From positions 3,352,001-3,416,000 of the forward strand of contig NZ_CP009928.1 of assembly GCF_001021975.1 (NCBI RefSeq): a stretch of DNA of 64,000 nt, written 5' to 3'. The translations under genes and the position numbers were made by a program. This DNA is from Chryseobacterium gallinarum (lineage in GTDB: Bacteria; Bacteroidota; Bacteroidia; Flavobacteriales; Weeksellaceae). The notes under the pieces were generated by a model, which saw only the letters and a program-made list of their open reading frames with translations, searched no databases and was not told the origin of the DNA. Positions 1-8,684 of the stretch are shown piece by piece (positions within the stretch are counted from its first letter, which is position 1; each line of letters opens with the position of its first letter).

Positions 1-172
1 GTAACGTACTCGTATTGAGTGTGTTGTGTGTATCATTTTTTGGTTAAAATTATACATACAAATATATTTTTAAATAATCAATACCTGCAATATTTTTTTT
101 TAAAAAGAAAAAATTGGACCTTTGTCTTCCTTCAAAAAAACAGTACTAACGAACAATTAATCGGGGCTAAAT

Positions 173-1627
173 ATGGATGAAAATTTAATGATGATATGGC
201 AGAGGTGTCTTCAGTTTATGCGTGATAATTTGAACGCGGCTGAGGATAATTCTGATTTAAAAAAGCTTGAAAAATCTTTTGATTTATTGTTTGATAAAGT
301 ACAGCCATTTTCATTGGTTGATAACAACCTGACCTTGATGGTTCCCAGTGATTTCTATAAAGAATATATAGAAGACAATTACTTATCGCTTCTTTCAGCA
401 GCCCTGAAAAAAAATATTGGAAAAGGCGTTAAATTATGGTATTCAGTAATGGAAAACAGGCCAAGTGGACTGGAGAAACCTGTTACCATGAATATGAAAG
501 GAAAAAGTGTACCGACTCCTAAAGTGCAGGAGACGATGCCGCAAGGATTCTCATCCAATATTGTAAATCCGTTTGTAGTGCCGGGAATCAAGAAAGTAAA
601 TATTGATTCTAATTTGAAGGCCGACTTCTCTTTCGATAATTATGTGGAAGGAGAAAGTAATAAATTTGCCGCTACGGTTGCAAGATCAATCGCAAAAAGA
701 CCCGGTGCAACAGCTTTTAACCCGTTATTTTTATATGGAGGTTATGGAGTAGGGAAAACCCACTTAGGCCAGGCGGTAGGACTGGAAGTAAAAAACCAGT
801 TTCCTGATAAGGTAGTTCTTTATTTGTCTTCAGAGAAATTTATCCAGCAATTCATCTCTGCTGCGAAAGCTCATAAGCAGACAGAATTTGCCAACTTCTA
901 CCAGATGGTGGATGTATTGATTATTGATGATATCCAGTTCTTATCCGGAAAATCTGCTACTCAGGACAGTTTCTTCCATATTTTTGATCACCTGCATCAA
1001 AATGGAAAACAAATTATCCTTACGTCAGATAAAGCGCCTGCTGACATCATGGATATTCAGGACAGAATTGTTTCCCGTTTCAAATGGGGACTTTCTGCAG
1101 AAATCAAATCTCCTGACCTTACTACACGGAAGAAAATTATTGAGAATAAACTGAGCAGGGACGGAATTGTTCTTCCTGATGATATGCTTGAGTTCCTTGC
1201 TGCAGAAGCTAAAACCAATGTAAGAGAACTTATCGGGATTATTAACTCTGTGATTGCTTATTCTACTATTTATAAAACAGATCTTAGCTTAGAATTATTA
1301 AAAGAGACTATTAATAAGATTGCTGCCAATCAAAAGAAAATTATCAATATTCCTTATATACAGGAAGTTGTTTGTGATTATTTCGGGATCAAAAAAGAGC
1401 AGCTTTTATCTAAAACAAGAAAAAGAGAAATTGCGCTTCCAAGACAGCTGGCTATGTATTTTTCAAAAGAATTTACCAACGCTACCTTTACCAAAATTGG
1501 TGAAGAAATGGGAGGAAAAGACCATTCTACTGTAATGTATGCCTGTGATACCATCAAGGATGTATCAAAAATTGATAAAGAAGTCAAGAAGTATGTAAAA
1601 GACCTTACAGAAAGAATCAAAAGTTAG
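173..1627 (+). CDS. dnaA: Chromosomal replication initiator protein DnaA
   Basis: Initiates chromosome replication by binding DnaA boxes and melting the origin. The 484-residue length is normal for a Bacteroidetes DnaA. An N-terminal helicase-interaction domain (about 1-90) and a linker are followed by the AAA+ module, with Walker A GGYGVGKTH near residue 189 and Walker B VLIIDDIQFL near 248. Domain IV carries the box-binding signature GGKDHSTVMYA near 447. The start gives a typical N-terminus and no upstream in-frame start was found. I see no clear DnaA boxes in the 172 bases upstream, so this gene need not mark oriC here. It stands alone on its strand before the phosphatase gene. Confidence 0.98.
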   Translation: MDENLMMIWQRCLQFMRDNLNAAEDNSDLKKLEKSFDLLFDKVQPFSLVDNNLTLMVPSDFYKEYIEDNYLSLLSAALKKNIGKGVKLWYSVMENRPSGLEKPVTMNMKGKSVPTPKVQETMPQGFSSNIVNPFVVPGIKKVNIDSNLKADFSFDNYVEGESNKFAATVARSIAKRPGATAFNPLFLYGGYGVGKTHLGQAVGLEVKNQFPDKVVLYLSSEKFIQQFISAAKAHKQTEFANFYQMVDVLIIDDIQFLSGKSATQDSFFHIFDHLHQNGKQIILTSDKAPADIMDIQDRIVSRFKWGLSAEIKSPDLTTRKKIIENKLSRDGIVLPDDMLEFLAAEAKTNVRELIGIINSVIAYSTIYKTDLSLELLKETINKIAANQKKIINIPYIQEVVCDYFGIKKEQLLSKTRKREIALPRQLAMYFSKEFTNATFTKIGEEMGGKDHSTVMYACDTIKDVSKIDKEVKKYVKDLTERIKS

Positions 1628-1755
1628 GAAATAATAGTTTAGTTGAAATAGAAAAGTGGAGAATAGTTTTTATTCTTCATTTTTTATTTAGTTTTGTCAG
1701 GATAAAAAGGCTTGTAGGCCTTTGTTTCCTACTTTTAAATAGCAAAAGATAAAAT

Positions 1756-2205
1756 ATGAATATATTAATGATCTGTTTAGGAAATATATGCAGAAGCCCT
1801 TTGGCAGAGGGAATTATGAAAACCAAGGTTCCGGCTGATTTTCTGGTAGATTCTGCAGGAACCATTTCATTACATGAAGGGGAGCATCCTGATAAAAGGG
1901 CAATTAAGACAGCTGCCAATCATGGTATTGATATTTCCAGTCAAAGATCAAGACCGATCAACAGGAGAGACTTTGAAATCTTCGATAAAATATACTGTAT
2001 GGATATTGATGTATTCGAGGACGTGATTTCCAAAGCTAAAAATGAAGCGGAGCGTCAGAAGGTCTCTTTATTTTTAGAAGTACTGGGGGATCATAAAAAT
2101 TCAGAAGTGCCTGACCCTTACTGGGGAAGTATGGAAGACTTTGAAAAAGTATTCCAGCTATTGGAAAAAGGCTGCAATGAAATCAGTAACCAGATACTTA
2201 AATAA
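1756..2205 (+). CDS. Low-molecular-weight protein tyrosine phosphatase
   Basis: A cytosolic phosphatase of the LMW-PTP fold, 149 residues, which is the family's usual size. The P-loop CX5R is complete at C7-LGNIC-R13 followed by SP. The general-acid motif DPY is present at about D120 in DPYWGS. The substrate is unknown; family members dephosphorylate phosphotyrosine or, in ArsC-type paralogues, reduce arsenate, but nothing nearby suggests arsenic resistance. The next gene starts 85 bases downstream on the same strand, so the two may be co-transcribed. The call rests on the two catalytic motifs. Confidence 0.93.
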   Translation: MNILMICLGNICRSPLAEGIMKTKVPADFLVDSAGTISLHEGEHPDKRAIKTAANHGIDISSQRSRPINRRDFEIFDKIYCMDIDVFEDVISKAKNEAERQKVSLFLEVLGDHKNSEVPDPYWGSMEDFEKVFQLLEKGCNEISNQILK

Positions 2206-2290
2206 AAAAATCTGCTGCTTTTTATATGGACCGGTCTGAATATTTCCCACAACCCTTTATTACATAAAAGAACTAAAAAAAATTAATACA

Positions 2291-2989
2291 ATGCTTTTTT
2301 TACTCCCTGCTTACTTATCAGAAAATACGCCTCTTACTCATTTTTCTCCTGTTCTGAAAGAATATATCATGCGAACAGATTATTTCTTTGTAGAAAATGA
2401 AAAGACCGCAAGAAAGGTAATCAAATTTTTTGCTCCTGAAAAAAAGCAGGCAGATCTGAAACTGTTCTTATTGGATAAATACACTGAAAATGCTGATATC
2501 AAAGAAGCTCAAGACCTGATGCTTAAAGGTCAGGATTTTGGGTTGCTTTCAGAAGCCGGCTTACCCTGTATTGCTGATCCGGGAAATCTTATTGTAAAAT
2601 GGTGCCACGAAAAAAATGTCAGGGTGATTCCTGTTTCAGGACCTTCATCCATTATTCTCGCCTTAATTTCCAGTGGATTCAACGGACAGGAATTTACCTT
2701 CCATGGTTACCTTCCTATTGATAAAGGGGAAAAAAAGAAACAGATTATGAATCTGGAAGGGTTGGTCCAGAAAACCGGATATTCACAGATTTTTATGGAG
2801 ACTCCTTACAGGAACAACCAGCTTTTTGAAGACCTGTGTAAATTCTTATCACCTAATACCAGGCTATGTATAGCTGCTAATATCAATGATGCAGAACATG
2901 AATTTATTAAAACAAAAACGATAAAGGACTGGCAGAAACAAAGGCCTGAGCTTCACAAGATTCCGGCAGTATTTGTATTGGGGAAATAA
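2291..2989 (+). CDS. SAM-dependent methyltransferase, tetrapyrrole methylase (RsmI-like) family
   Basis: The 232-residue protein has the glycine- and proline-rich signatures of the tetrapyrrole methylase fold: LLSEAGLPCIADPG around residue 83-96 and VIPVSGPSSIILAL around 115-128. RsmI, the best-known relative, 2'-O-methylates C1402 of 16S rRNA. This protein is shorter than classical RsmI (about 280 residues) and matches the Bacteroidetes short form, so rRNA methylation is an inference from family. It is probably cytosolic, with no signal peptide. It follows the phosphatase gene in the same orientation. Confidence 0.85.
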   Translation: MLFLLPAYLSENTPLTHFSPVLKEYIMRTDYFFVENEKTARKVIKFFAPEKKQADLKLFLLDKYTENADIKEAQDLMLKGQDFGLLSEAGLPCIADPGNLIVKWCHEKNVRVIPVSGPSSIILALISSGFNGQEFTFHGYLPIDKGEKKKQIMNLEGLVQKTGYSQIFMETPYRNNQLFEDLCKFLSPNTRLCIAANINDAEHEFIKTKTIKDWQKQRPELHKIPAVFVLGK

Positions 2990-3146
2990 GTAAAATGATG
3001 TTGATAGTAAATTGAGCGGTAATCTGTTTCTTCCTGTTTCGGTCTCTTCCAATTCTATTTTTACCTTTAAAAATATTTAACAGCCCTTAACGTATGCTTT
3101 GCATTATTCTTGATTTTTACAAGGTATAATCCTAAAAGAATAAATT

Positions 3147-3524
3147 ATGTCTGACAAAAAATTAGCAGGAATATGGATCGACACAGAAAAGGCTATCGTA
3201 GTAAAAAATCATGATGCCCAAAATGTTTCGGAGTTCTTTCTCTGCAAACCTGTGAAAGCAGAGATACAGCATGGCAATTCCAGTGAAAATGCAGGAAATA
3301 ATGCTGAAATTACCAATAGAAATAAATTTTTTAAAGAAGTTGAACGCCTGCTGACCAATACCCAGGAATTGTTTATCACCGGTCCTGGTGTTACCCAGGA
3401 GGAGTTGAAGCATTTCCTGCACGATACAGCTCAATACAGGGATCTTGAGATTACATTGGGTACCTCCCAGCAAATGTCTGATGAAAAAGTATTGGAAACA
3501 GTAAAGGATCATTTTAATAGCTAG
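3147..3524 (+). CDS. Small eRF1/pelota-domain-like protein of unknown function
   Basis: A 125-residue cytosolic protein beginning GIWIDTEKAIVV, with a later LFITGPGVTQEELKHFL segment and a C-terminal DEKVLETVKDHF. This spacing resembles small bacterial proteins with an eRF1-domain-3-like (pelota-like) fold that are often labelled translational-machinery or host-attachment proteins. That resemblance is from memory and not a domain hit. It has its own strong terminator immediately downstream, so it is probably expressed as a single-gene unit. Function unknown. Confidence 0.7.
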   Translation: MSDKKLAGIWIDTEKAIVVKNHDAQNVSEFFLCKPVKAEIQHGNSSENAGNNAEITNRNKFFKEVERLLTNTQELFITGPGVTQEELKHFLHDTAQYRDLEITLGTSQQMSDEKVLETVKDHFNS

Positions 3525-3533
3525 TTAAAAATA

Positions 3534-3564
3534 AAAATCCGGGCATCGGAGATGCCCGGATTTT
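3534..3564 (+). terminator. Rho-independent terminator after the eRF1-like gene
   Basis: A perfect 14-bp stem (AAAATCCGGGCATC at 3534-3547 against 3551-3564) closes a GGA loop. The A-tract and T-tract flank it, so it can work in both directions and may also stop the leftward DUF4349 transcript. Confidence 0.93.
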
Positions 3565-3702
3565 ATATGATTATTCGAAAAATACTAGAATACGGGATAA
3601 AACAGATGAATGGTGATCTTTTATAGATTCATACTTCCATCTCCTTGCTTCCATCTTGATTAATCAAAATTTCTATCCCGAACTGACGTTATTTAGGAAT
3701 GT

Positions 3703-4578
3703 TTACTTATTCCGTTTTCTCAACTTCCACTTACGCCAGAGAAATATCATAAAAGGAATAATCAAAAAGAAAGGCCATAGTGAAATGACACCAAGAAAAA
3801 AACTTACAAAACTGTTCCAACCTTCGGTGAAAGAGTCTGTAAAACGGCTTCCAAAACCAATTTTAGAAGTTGCCGAGCTTCTTACCTTTTCCTTGTATAA
3901 GCTAAGGTTCAAAGTGCTGTAATTAACCCGGTCATCAATGAAACGAAGCCTTCCTTCGGCTACATCGATTTCGTCTTCCAGTCCCCGGATTTTTTCCTGT
4001 ATTTCCAACATGTCCTTTGTGGTGGAGGCTCTTTTGAGCATGTCAAGGTATTTTTCAAGATAAATTTTCTTATTGGCTAATTTGATGGAAATATCAGTAT
4101 ATTCTTCAGTAACATCATTGGATGAAATATTTTTTGATAAAACAGAACCTACACCGTCTGAGAAAGAATTGATAAGAATATCAAAGCTTTTGTAAGGAAC
4201 CCTGATAACGAGATTAAGATTTTCATCCATGTCTGTATTCTGGAAATCCTCTTTCTGGATATAAGCGTTATTTTTCTTTAGAATATCATTAACCTGGTTT
4301 TGTGCTTTTTTAATATCGCCTACCTGAATTCTCATATCTCCGTTTTTGATGACTTTTCGGGAGATAGTATCTACTTTATGCTCTGAAATAGAGGTTGTGG
4401 TTGACTTTTCATCCGGAAGAAGCTTTTCAGAAATCGAACTTGGTGGCGGTACATTGGCAGAAACTTTGTCTTCAGAGATCATGTCTACCAAATCAGCTTT
4501 AGCTTCCTGTTGAGACGGTCCTGATTTACTACAATTGATAAGGATAAGGCAAAGTGAAGATAAAATAATACTCTTCAT
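3703..4578 (-). CDS. DUF4349 family lipoprotein
   Basis: A 291-residue envelope protein. The N-terminus has a lipoprotein signal peptide with lipobox LINC, Cys16 being the predicted lipidated residue. A long charged, helical middle part (about 75-250) contains the DUF4349 pattern, including VIKNGDMRIQV and an ISIKLANKKIYLEKYL...EIQEKIRGLEDEIDVAEGRL coiled-coil. A C-terminal membrane segment (about 258-280) is followed by the basic tail RKWKLRKRNK. Lipid anchor plus C-terminal transmembrane helix is typical of the family; function is not established. It reads towards the eRF1-like gene and shares the bidirectional terminator region. Confidence 0.85.
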   Translation of the reverse strand: MKSIILSSLCLILINCSKSGPSQQEAKADLVDMISEDKVSANVPPPSSISEKLLPDEKSTTTSISEHKVDTISRKVIKNGDMRIQVGDIKKAQNQVNDILKKNNAYIQKEDFQNTDMDENLNLVIRVPYKSFDILINSFSDGVGSVLSKNISSNDVTEEYTDISIKLANKKIYLEKYLDMLKRASTTKDMLEIQEKIRGLEDEIDVAEGRLRFIDDRVNYSTLNLSLYKEKVRSSATSKIGFGSRFTDSFTEGWNSFVSFFLGVISLWPFFLIIPFMIFLWRKWKLRKRNK

Positions 4579-4659
4579 AGTTGTTTTTCCAAGATACCAT
4601 CAAAAAGTATGCTTAAAATCTATGAGCAATTGCTTATTGTTAATTACTGATAACTTTGA

Positions 4660-5133
4660 TTAATATCTGATTCCCGTTTTTTTAAGAATAAAACCTAATA
4701 ACCAAATGGGCCCTATTAATAAAAATTGAAGATCCTTCAGAAAGGAAGGTTTCTGGCCCTCTATTTTATGTCCTATCAACTGAAAAATCCATGTGATGAT
4801 GAAAATAATGAGATAGATCACCCATGATTGTTTGCCAAATTGAATATTGGTGAGGTAAATAAAGTGTTCCATCAGAAACATCAAAAAAAGCATAATAATG
4901 CTTATCCGTAAAGAAAGCCTAAGGTAGAAGAAAGTAATCAGTATGACGGTAATAAGGCTTGCGACACTGATGCATCCGAAGTAAGAAATACAGAGATGCG
5001 GTGCCGGAATCAGGGATACAAAACCCAGAATTGTCCAGAAAATCAAAGGTACACAGATCCAATGGATGAATTTGTTGGTTGCGTTTCTATGGCTCTTGCT
5101 ATATTCCGCAAATAATAAATCAACCTTTCTCAT
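4660..5133 (-). CDS. DUF962/Mpo1-like integral membrane protein
   Basis: A 157-residue polytopic membrane protein starting with the family signature LFAEYSKSHRNATNKFIHWICVPLIFW, in which conserved His residues (H15, H24) sit before and within the first membrane helix. Four or five hydrophobic segments follow, and a second His pair occurs in LIGHKIEGQKPSFL. Yeast Mpo1 is an Fe(II)-dependent dioxygenase acting on 2-hydroxy fatty acids; the bacterial homologues are less studied, so enzyme activity here is inferred. It is divergent from the AraC-type regulator gene. Confidence 0.8.
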   Translation of the reverse strand: MRKVDLLFAEYSKSHRNATNKFIHWICVPLIFWTILGFVSLIPAPHLCISYFGCISVASLITVILITFFYLRLSLRISIIMLFLMFLMEHFIYLTNIQFGKQSWVIYLIIFIITWIFQLIGHKIEGQKPSFLKDLQFLLIGPIWLLGFILKKTGIRY

Positions 5134-5170
5134 AGTAACGTAGAATTTGGTAAACGCTAAAATAATAAAA

Positions 5171-5203
5171 TTTTGTAATCACTGGTAAGATTGCTTACAT
5201 TTG
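5171..5203 (+). promoter_or_regulatory. Bacteroidetes-type promoter for the AraC regulator, with a nearly leaderless start
   Basis: TTTTG at 5171-5175 lies 20 bases upstream of TACATTTG at 5196-5203, an exact match to TANNTTTG. The ATG begins only five bases after the box, so the mRNA should have almost no 5' leader. Confidence 0.75.
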
Positions 5204-5207
5204 TGTT

Positions 5208-6053
5208 ATGTCTGCCTTAGAAAAGTTCGGCGTTGAAATTTTTACACAGCGTAATATTTTTGAGAGAATTGCTGTTGATAAACCTTTCCGTCCCGATAAT
5301 CCGGCATTTATTTTCATAAAATCCGGGACAATCAAGCTTCGCCAGCACTTCAGTGATCTGGAAGTTTCTGCCAATATGTTTATGGTAACCGATCCTCAGA
5401 CCATTTACGAAGTTGTTTCCGTAAGCGATGATTTTCAGTCCCGTATGGTTTCTTATAAAAGGGAATTCATCTCGGCCCTGTCTTTGAAATTCAACCGGCT
5501 GATCACCTACCGTTACTTCAGGCAACAAATGAATAAAGGAGTCCCTTTTCCTGAAAATGAAATGGAAGTAGTCTGGAAAAGTGTCAATTTCCTGAAATAT
5601 ATCCTGGATTCTGAAACGGAAATGCTATATAAAAAGGAAATGGTAGAACATCTGTTTTCCGTCTTCTGTTATCAGATGGCCGGAATAATTTCCAAGGAAG
5701 ATAATAACTCCATGAACCAGATGACAAGACAGGAAGAAATTGTTTTCCTGTTTCTTACAGACCTTTCGAAATACCATCTTACAGAAAAAACAGTGGAGTT
5801 TTATGCCGAACGGCAATCAATTACAACCAGACATCTTTCCTCAGTAGTGAAGTCAATTACAGGAAAGTCTGCCAGCCAGATTATTGCCCTAATTGTAATC
5901 AATGAAGCAAAGGTTCTTTTAAACTCGTCTAATAAACCGGTTTCAGAGATTTCTTCAATCCTTGGATTCAGTGATCAGTATTCATTTTCACACTTTTTTA
6001 AAAAACATCTTGGGGTAAGCCCTACACAATACAGACATCAGTTTGAAAACTGA
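5208..6053 (+). CDS. AraC-family transcriptional regulator
   Basis: A 281-residue regulator with a cupin-like N-terminal sensing half (FRPDNPAFIFIKSGTIKLRQ onward) and a C-terminal AraC-type double helix-turn-helix. The second HTH is clear in SEISSILGFSDQYSFSHFFKKHLGVSPTQYR in two parts, ending the protein as in the family. The effector is unknown. It lies directly upstream of, and on the same strand as, a TolC-HlyD-MFS efflux operon with its own promoter. It is therefore the likely activator of that operon, which is an inference from position. Confidence 0.92.
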   Translation: MSALEKFGVEIFTQRNIFERIAVDKPFRPDNPAFIFIKSGTIKLRQHFSDLEVSANMFMVTDPQTIYEVVSVSDDFQSRMVSYKREFISALSLKFNRLITYRYFRQQMNKGVPFPENEMEVVWKSVNFLKYILDSETEMLYKKEMVEHLFSVFCYQMAGIISKEDNNSMNQMTRQEEIVFLFLTDLSKYHLTEKTVEFYAERQSITTRHLSSVVKSITGKSASQIIALIVINEAKVLLNSSNKPVSEISSILGFSDQYSFSHFFKKHLGVSPTQYRHQFEN

Positions 6054-6091
6054 AATCTTACATTTGAACATCTTTTTCCAAAAATCAAACA

Positions 6092-6122
6092 TTTGATTGA
6101 TTTTGTTGTTAGCCTAACTTTG
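6092..6122 (+). promoter_or_regulatory. Promoter of the tripartite efflux operon
   Basis: TTTG at 6092-6095, a 19-base spacer and TAACTTTG at 6115-6122 match both parts of the Bacteroidetes promoter consensus. The ATG of the TolC gene follows 20 bases later. Confidence 0.8.
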
Positions 6123-6142
6123 CATCTGTAAAACAAGGTAAA

Positions 6143-7453
6143 ATGACAAAGAAAATAAAAACAGCACTATCAGTTCTGATAGCAGCTTTCCCTGCGCTGT
6201 TTTTTTCACAACAAATTAAACAGATGACCGCAGGTGAGGTTGCCGAACTGGCAGTCCGAAACCATCAGCAGTTAAAAGTTTCAGCGCAAAATATAGATAT
6301 TGCGAAACAAAACACAAATATTGTCAAGCTTCAGAAGCTTCCTACGATTACTGCATCTACAAGCCAGTTTTATCTGGGGGATGCCGTTGCCATCGATAAA
6401 GATTTTTCGAATTCTGCCAAAGTTCCGATGCCTCATTATGGAAGTTCTTATGCTGTACAGGCTACACAATTGATCTTCAAAGGAGGATTGGTCAACAAGT
6501 CTATAGAAATGGCCGGACTTCGTGAGCAGCTTTCTGAGCTGGATCTTGAAAAAAACAAACAGGATGTGAAATTTTTAGTGATTTCAAATTATCTGGATGT
6601 TTATAAAATCATGAACCAGGAAGAAGTGTTTCAGAACAACAAAAAACTGGCTTTGGAACGCCTTAAGAATATTCAGAAATTCTATCAGCAGGGTATGGTA
6701 ACCCGAAATGAAGTGATCCGTGCCGAACTGGCTATTAAAAATTTAGACCAGGGAATCCTGGCGTTGGCCAATAACAGGAAAATCCTTACCTATAATTTAA
6801 ATATTGCGCTAGGTTTATCTTCTGATACGGAAATCGTTCCAACGGAAAGTTTAGAAAATAAAGATGCAGGAATCGGAATGGAATATTATACCCATCTTGC
6901 TCATGACAGCAATCCCTTGCTCAAATCAGCGAAAAAGAATATAGATGTTGCCGACAAAAATATAGAAATTATTAAAACCGATAATATGCCTACCATCGCA
7001 GGATTTGGTGGATATACCTTACAAAGACCTATTACTACAAGAAATCCTGTCCTGGATATGTATTCAGGAGGCTGGCAGACGGGTGTTTCTTTAAGTTATA
7101 ACATAGACAGTCTTTATAAGACGAAAGAAAAAGTAAAATTGGGTGAGCTGCAAAAAAATCAGGCGAATGATGCAATGACTTTAGTACAGCAAAACGTGGA
7201 TATGAGTGTGAATGCGGCTTATACAAAATACCAGGAAGCTATTCAGCAGGCTGAAATTCTGAACGATTCCAAAAGACTGGCAGAAGAGAACTACAAAATT
7301 ACAGAAGCGAAGTATTTGAATCAGTTGGCGGTACAGGCGGAAATGATTGATGCGCAAAACCAGAAACTACAGTCAGAACTGGATTATGCCAATGCAGAGA
7401 TCAATGTCTTGTATCAATATTATAACCTTTTGAAATCTACGGGAACACTTTAA
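6143..7453 (+). CDS. TolC-family outer membrane efflux protein
   Basis: A 436-residue protein with a signal peptide (cleavage near residue 21, after LFFSQQ-type sequence). It has the two-fold repeated long coiled-coil and beta-strand pattern of outer membrane factors: AEVAELAVRNHQQLKVSAQNIDIAKQ-type helices early and the repeated NAAYTKYQEAIQQAEILNDSKRLAEENYKI segment late. It should form the trimeric outer-membrane exit duct for the HlyD/MFS pump encoded immediately downstream (25-base gap). Substrates are unknown. Confidence 0.93.
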   Translation: MTKKIKTALSVLIAAFPALFFSQQIKQMTAGEVAELAVRNHQQLKVSAQNIDIAKQNTNIVKLQKLPTITASTSQFYLGDAVAIDKDFSNSAKVPMPHYGSSYAVQATQLIFKGGLVNKSIEMAGLREQLSELDLEKNKQDVKFLVISNYLDVYKIMNQEEVFQNNKKLALERLKNIQKFYQQGMVTRNEVIRAELAIKNLDQGILALANNRKILTYNLNIALGLSSDTEIVPTESLENKDAGIGMEYYTHLAHDSNPLLKSAKKNIDVADKNIEIIKTDNMPTIAGFGGYTLQRPITTRNPVLDMYSGGWQTGVSLSYNIDSLYKTKEKVKLGELQKNQANDAMTLVQQNVDMSVNAAYTKYQEAIQQAEILNDSKRLAEENYKITEAKYLNQLAVQAEMIDAQNQKLQSELDYANAEINVLYQYYNLLKSTGTL

Positions 7454-7477
7454 TTTTTTAAACTGAAAATCAACACA

Positions 7478-8590
7478 ATGGAAAACAAGGAACAAACCAC
7501 TCAAAATACAGCACCAGTAAGACCAAGCGGTGAAGGCAAAAAAAAGCAAAATAAGAAAAATAAAATCAGGGCAGTCATTTCCAATATCATCGTTTTTCTG
7601 GTGATTGGCTTCGGATTATTCTGGTTAATACGTGAATATTTCCACATCGGAAACAAAACCTACACGGAAGCAGCTCAGGTAGAGGAATTTATTAATCCGA
7701 TCAATACAAGGGTATCTGCTTATATTAAAGAAATTAAATTCATTGAGCATCAAAAAGTTAAAAAAGGAGATACTTTGGTGATTCTTGACAACCGGGAAAT
7801 CCTTACCCAATTAGGACAGGCTGAAGCGGCTTATCAAAATGCAATGGCCCAGAAAACAGCGACAAGCTCTTCCGTTAATACCGTTTCCAATAATATTAAC
7901 GTAATGGAGTCCAATATTGCCGGAGCAAAGGCAAGATTGTGGAATGCGGAACAGAATTTAAACCGGTATAAAAACCTTTTGGCTGCAGAAGCTGTTACCA
8001 GACAACAATATGACCAGGTAAAAACAGAATATGATGCTCAAAAAGCAGCGTATGAAACGCTGGTTAATCAAAAACAATCAGCCAGCCTTTCCACAACAGA
8101 GGTTAAAAGTAAACTGGGGATCAATGATGCTGAAATTAAAAGAACAAAATCTGCCTTGGATATGGCAAGGATCAACCTTTCTTATACTGTTATTACCGCT
8201 CCTTATGACGGTGTGATGGGAAGAAGAACAATTTCTGAAGGCCAACTGATTCAACCGGGACAACAGGTAGCTACAATTGTATTAAACGGACAAAAATGGG
8301 TGACCGCAAACTTCCTTGAAAGTCAGATGCCTAATATTAAAGTGGGAGAGAAGATCACCATGACTGCTGATGCTTTAGGAGGAAAGAAATTTGAAGGAGT
8401 AGTAACAGCAATTTCTGCGGCTACCGGATCAAGATATTCCAGTGTACCTACAGATAACTCTACCGGAAACTTTATCAAAGTACAGCAAAGAATTCCTGTA
8501 AGAATTGAATTTACAGCTTCCAATAAAAAAGAAGACCTGGATAAGCTGAGTGCAGGAATGAATATGAATGTGAATATCAATCAGGACTAA
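7478..8590 (+). CDS. HlyD/EmrA-type membrane fusion protein
   Basis: A 370-residue periplasmic adaptor. A basic cytosolic N-terminus is followed by one membrane helix (about 30-50). A biotinyl-lipoyl-like half-motif (VSAYIKEIKFIEHQKVKKGDTLVILD) and a long alpha-hairpin (about 105-215) come next. The second half-motif and beta-barrel follow: ITAPYDGVMGRRTISEGQLIQPGQQ. This is the EmrA/HlyD order. It bridges the MFS pump and the TolC protein and is in one operon with both. No truncation is seen. Confidence 0.94.
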   Translation: MENKEQTTQNTAPVRPSGEGKKKQNKKNKIRAVISNIIVFLVIGFGLFWLIREYFHIGNKTYTEAAQVEEFINPINTRVSAYIKEIKFIEHQKVKKGDTLVILDNREILTQLGQAEAAYQNAMAQKTATSSSVNTVSNNINVMESNIAGAKARLWNAEQNLNRYKNLLAAEAVTRQQYDQVKTEYDAQKAAYETLVNQKQSASLSTTEVKSKLGINDAEIKRTKSALDMARINLSYTVITAPYDGVMGRRTISEGQLIQPGQQVATIVLNGQKWVTANFLESQMPNIKVGEKITMTADALGGKKFEGVVTAISAATGSRYSSVPTDNSTGNFIKVQQRIPVRIEFTASNKKEDLDKLSAGMNMNVNINQD

Positions 8591-8684
8591 AAAGATCGAA
8601 GATATCAGATTCAGACAAAGTGTAAGGAATCTGAAGACGAACAAGTCTGCTATCTGGTATCTGAAATCTGTTATCTAAAAAATC

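Noticed and set aside
1..172. Replication origin upstream of dnaA
   Set aside because: No DnaA-box-like nonamers or DUE-like repeats could be seen in these 172 bases; dnaA position alone does not prove oriC.
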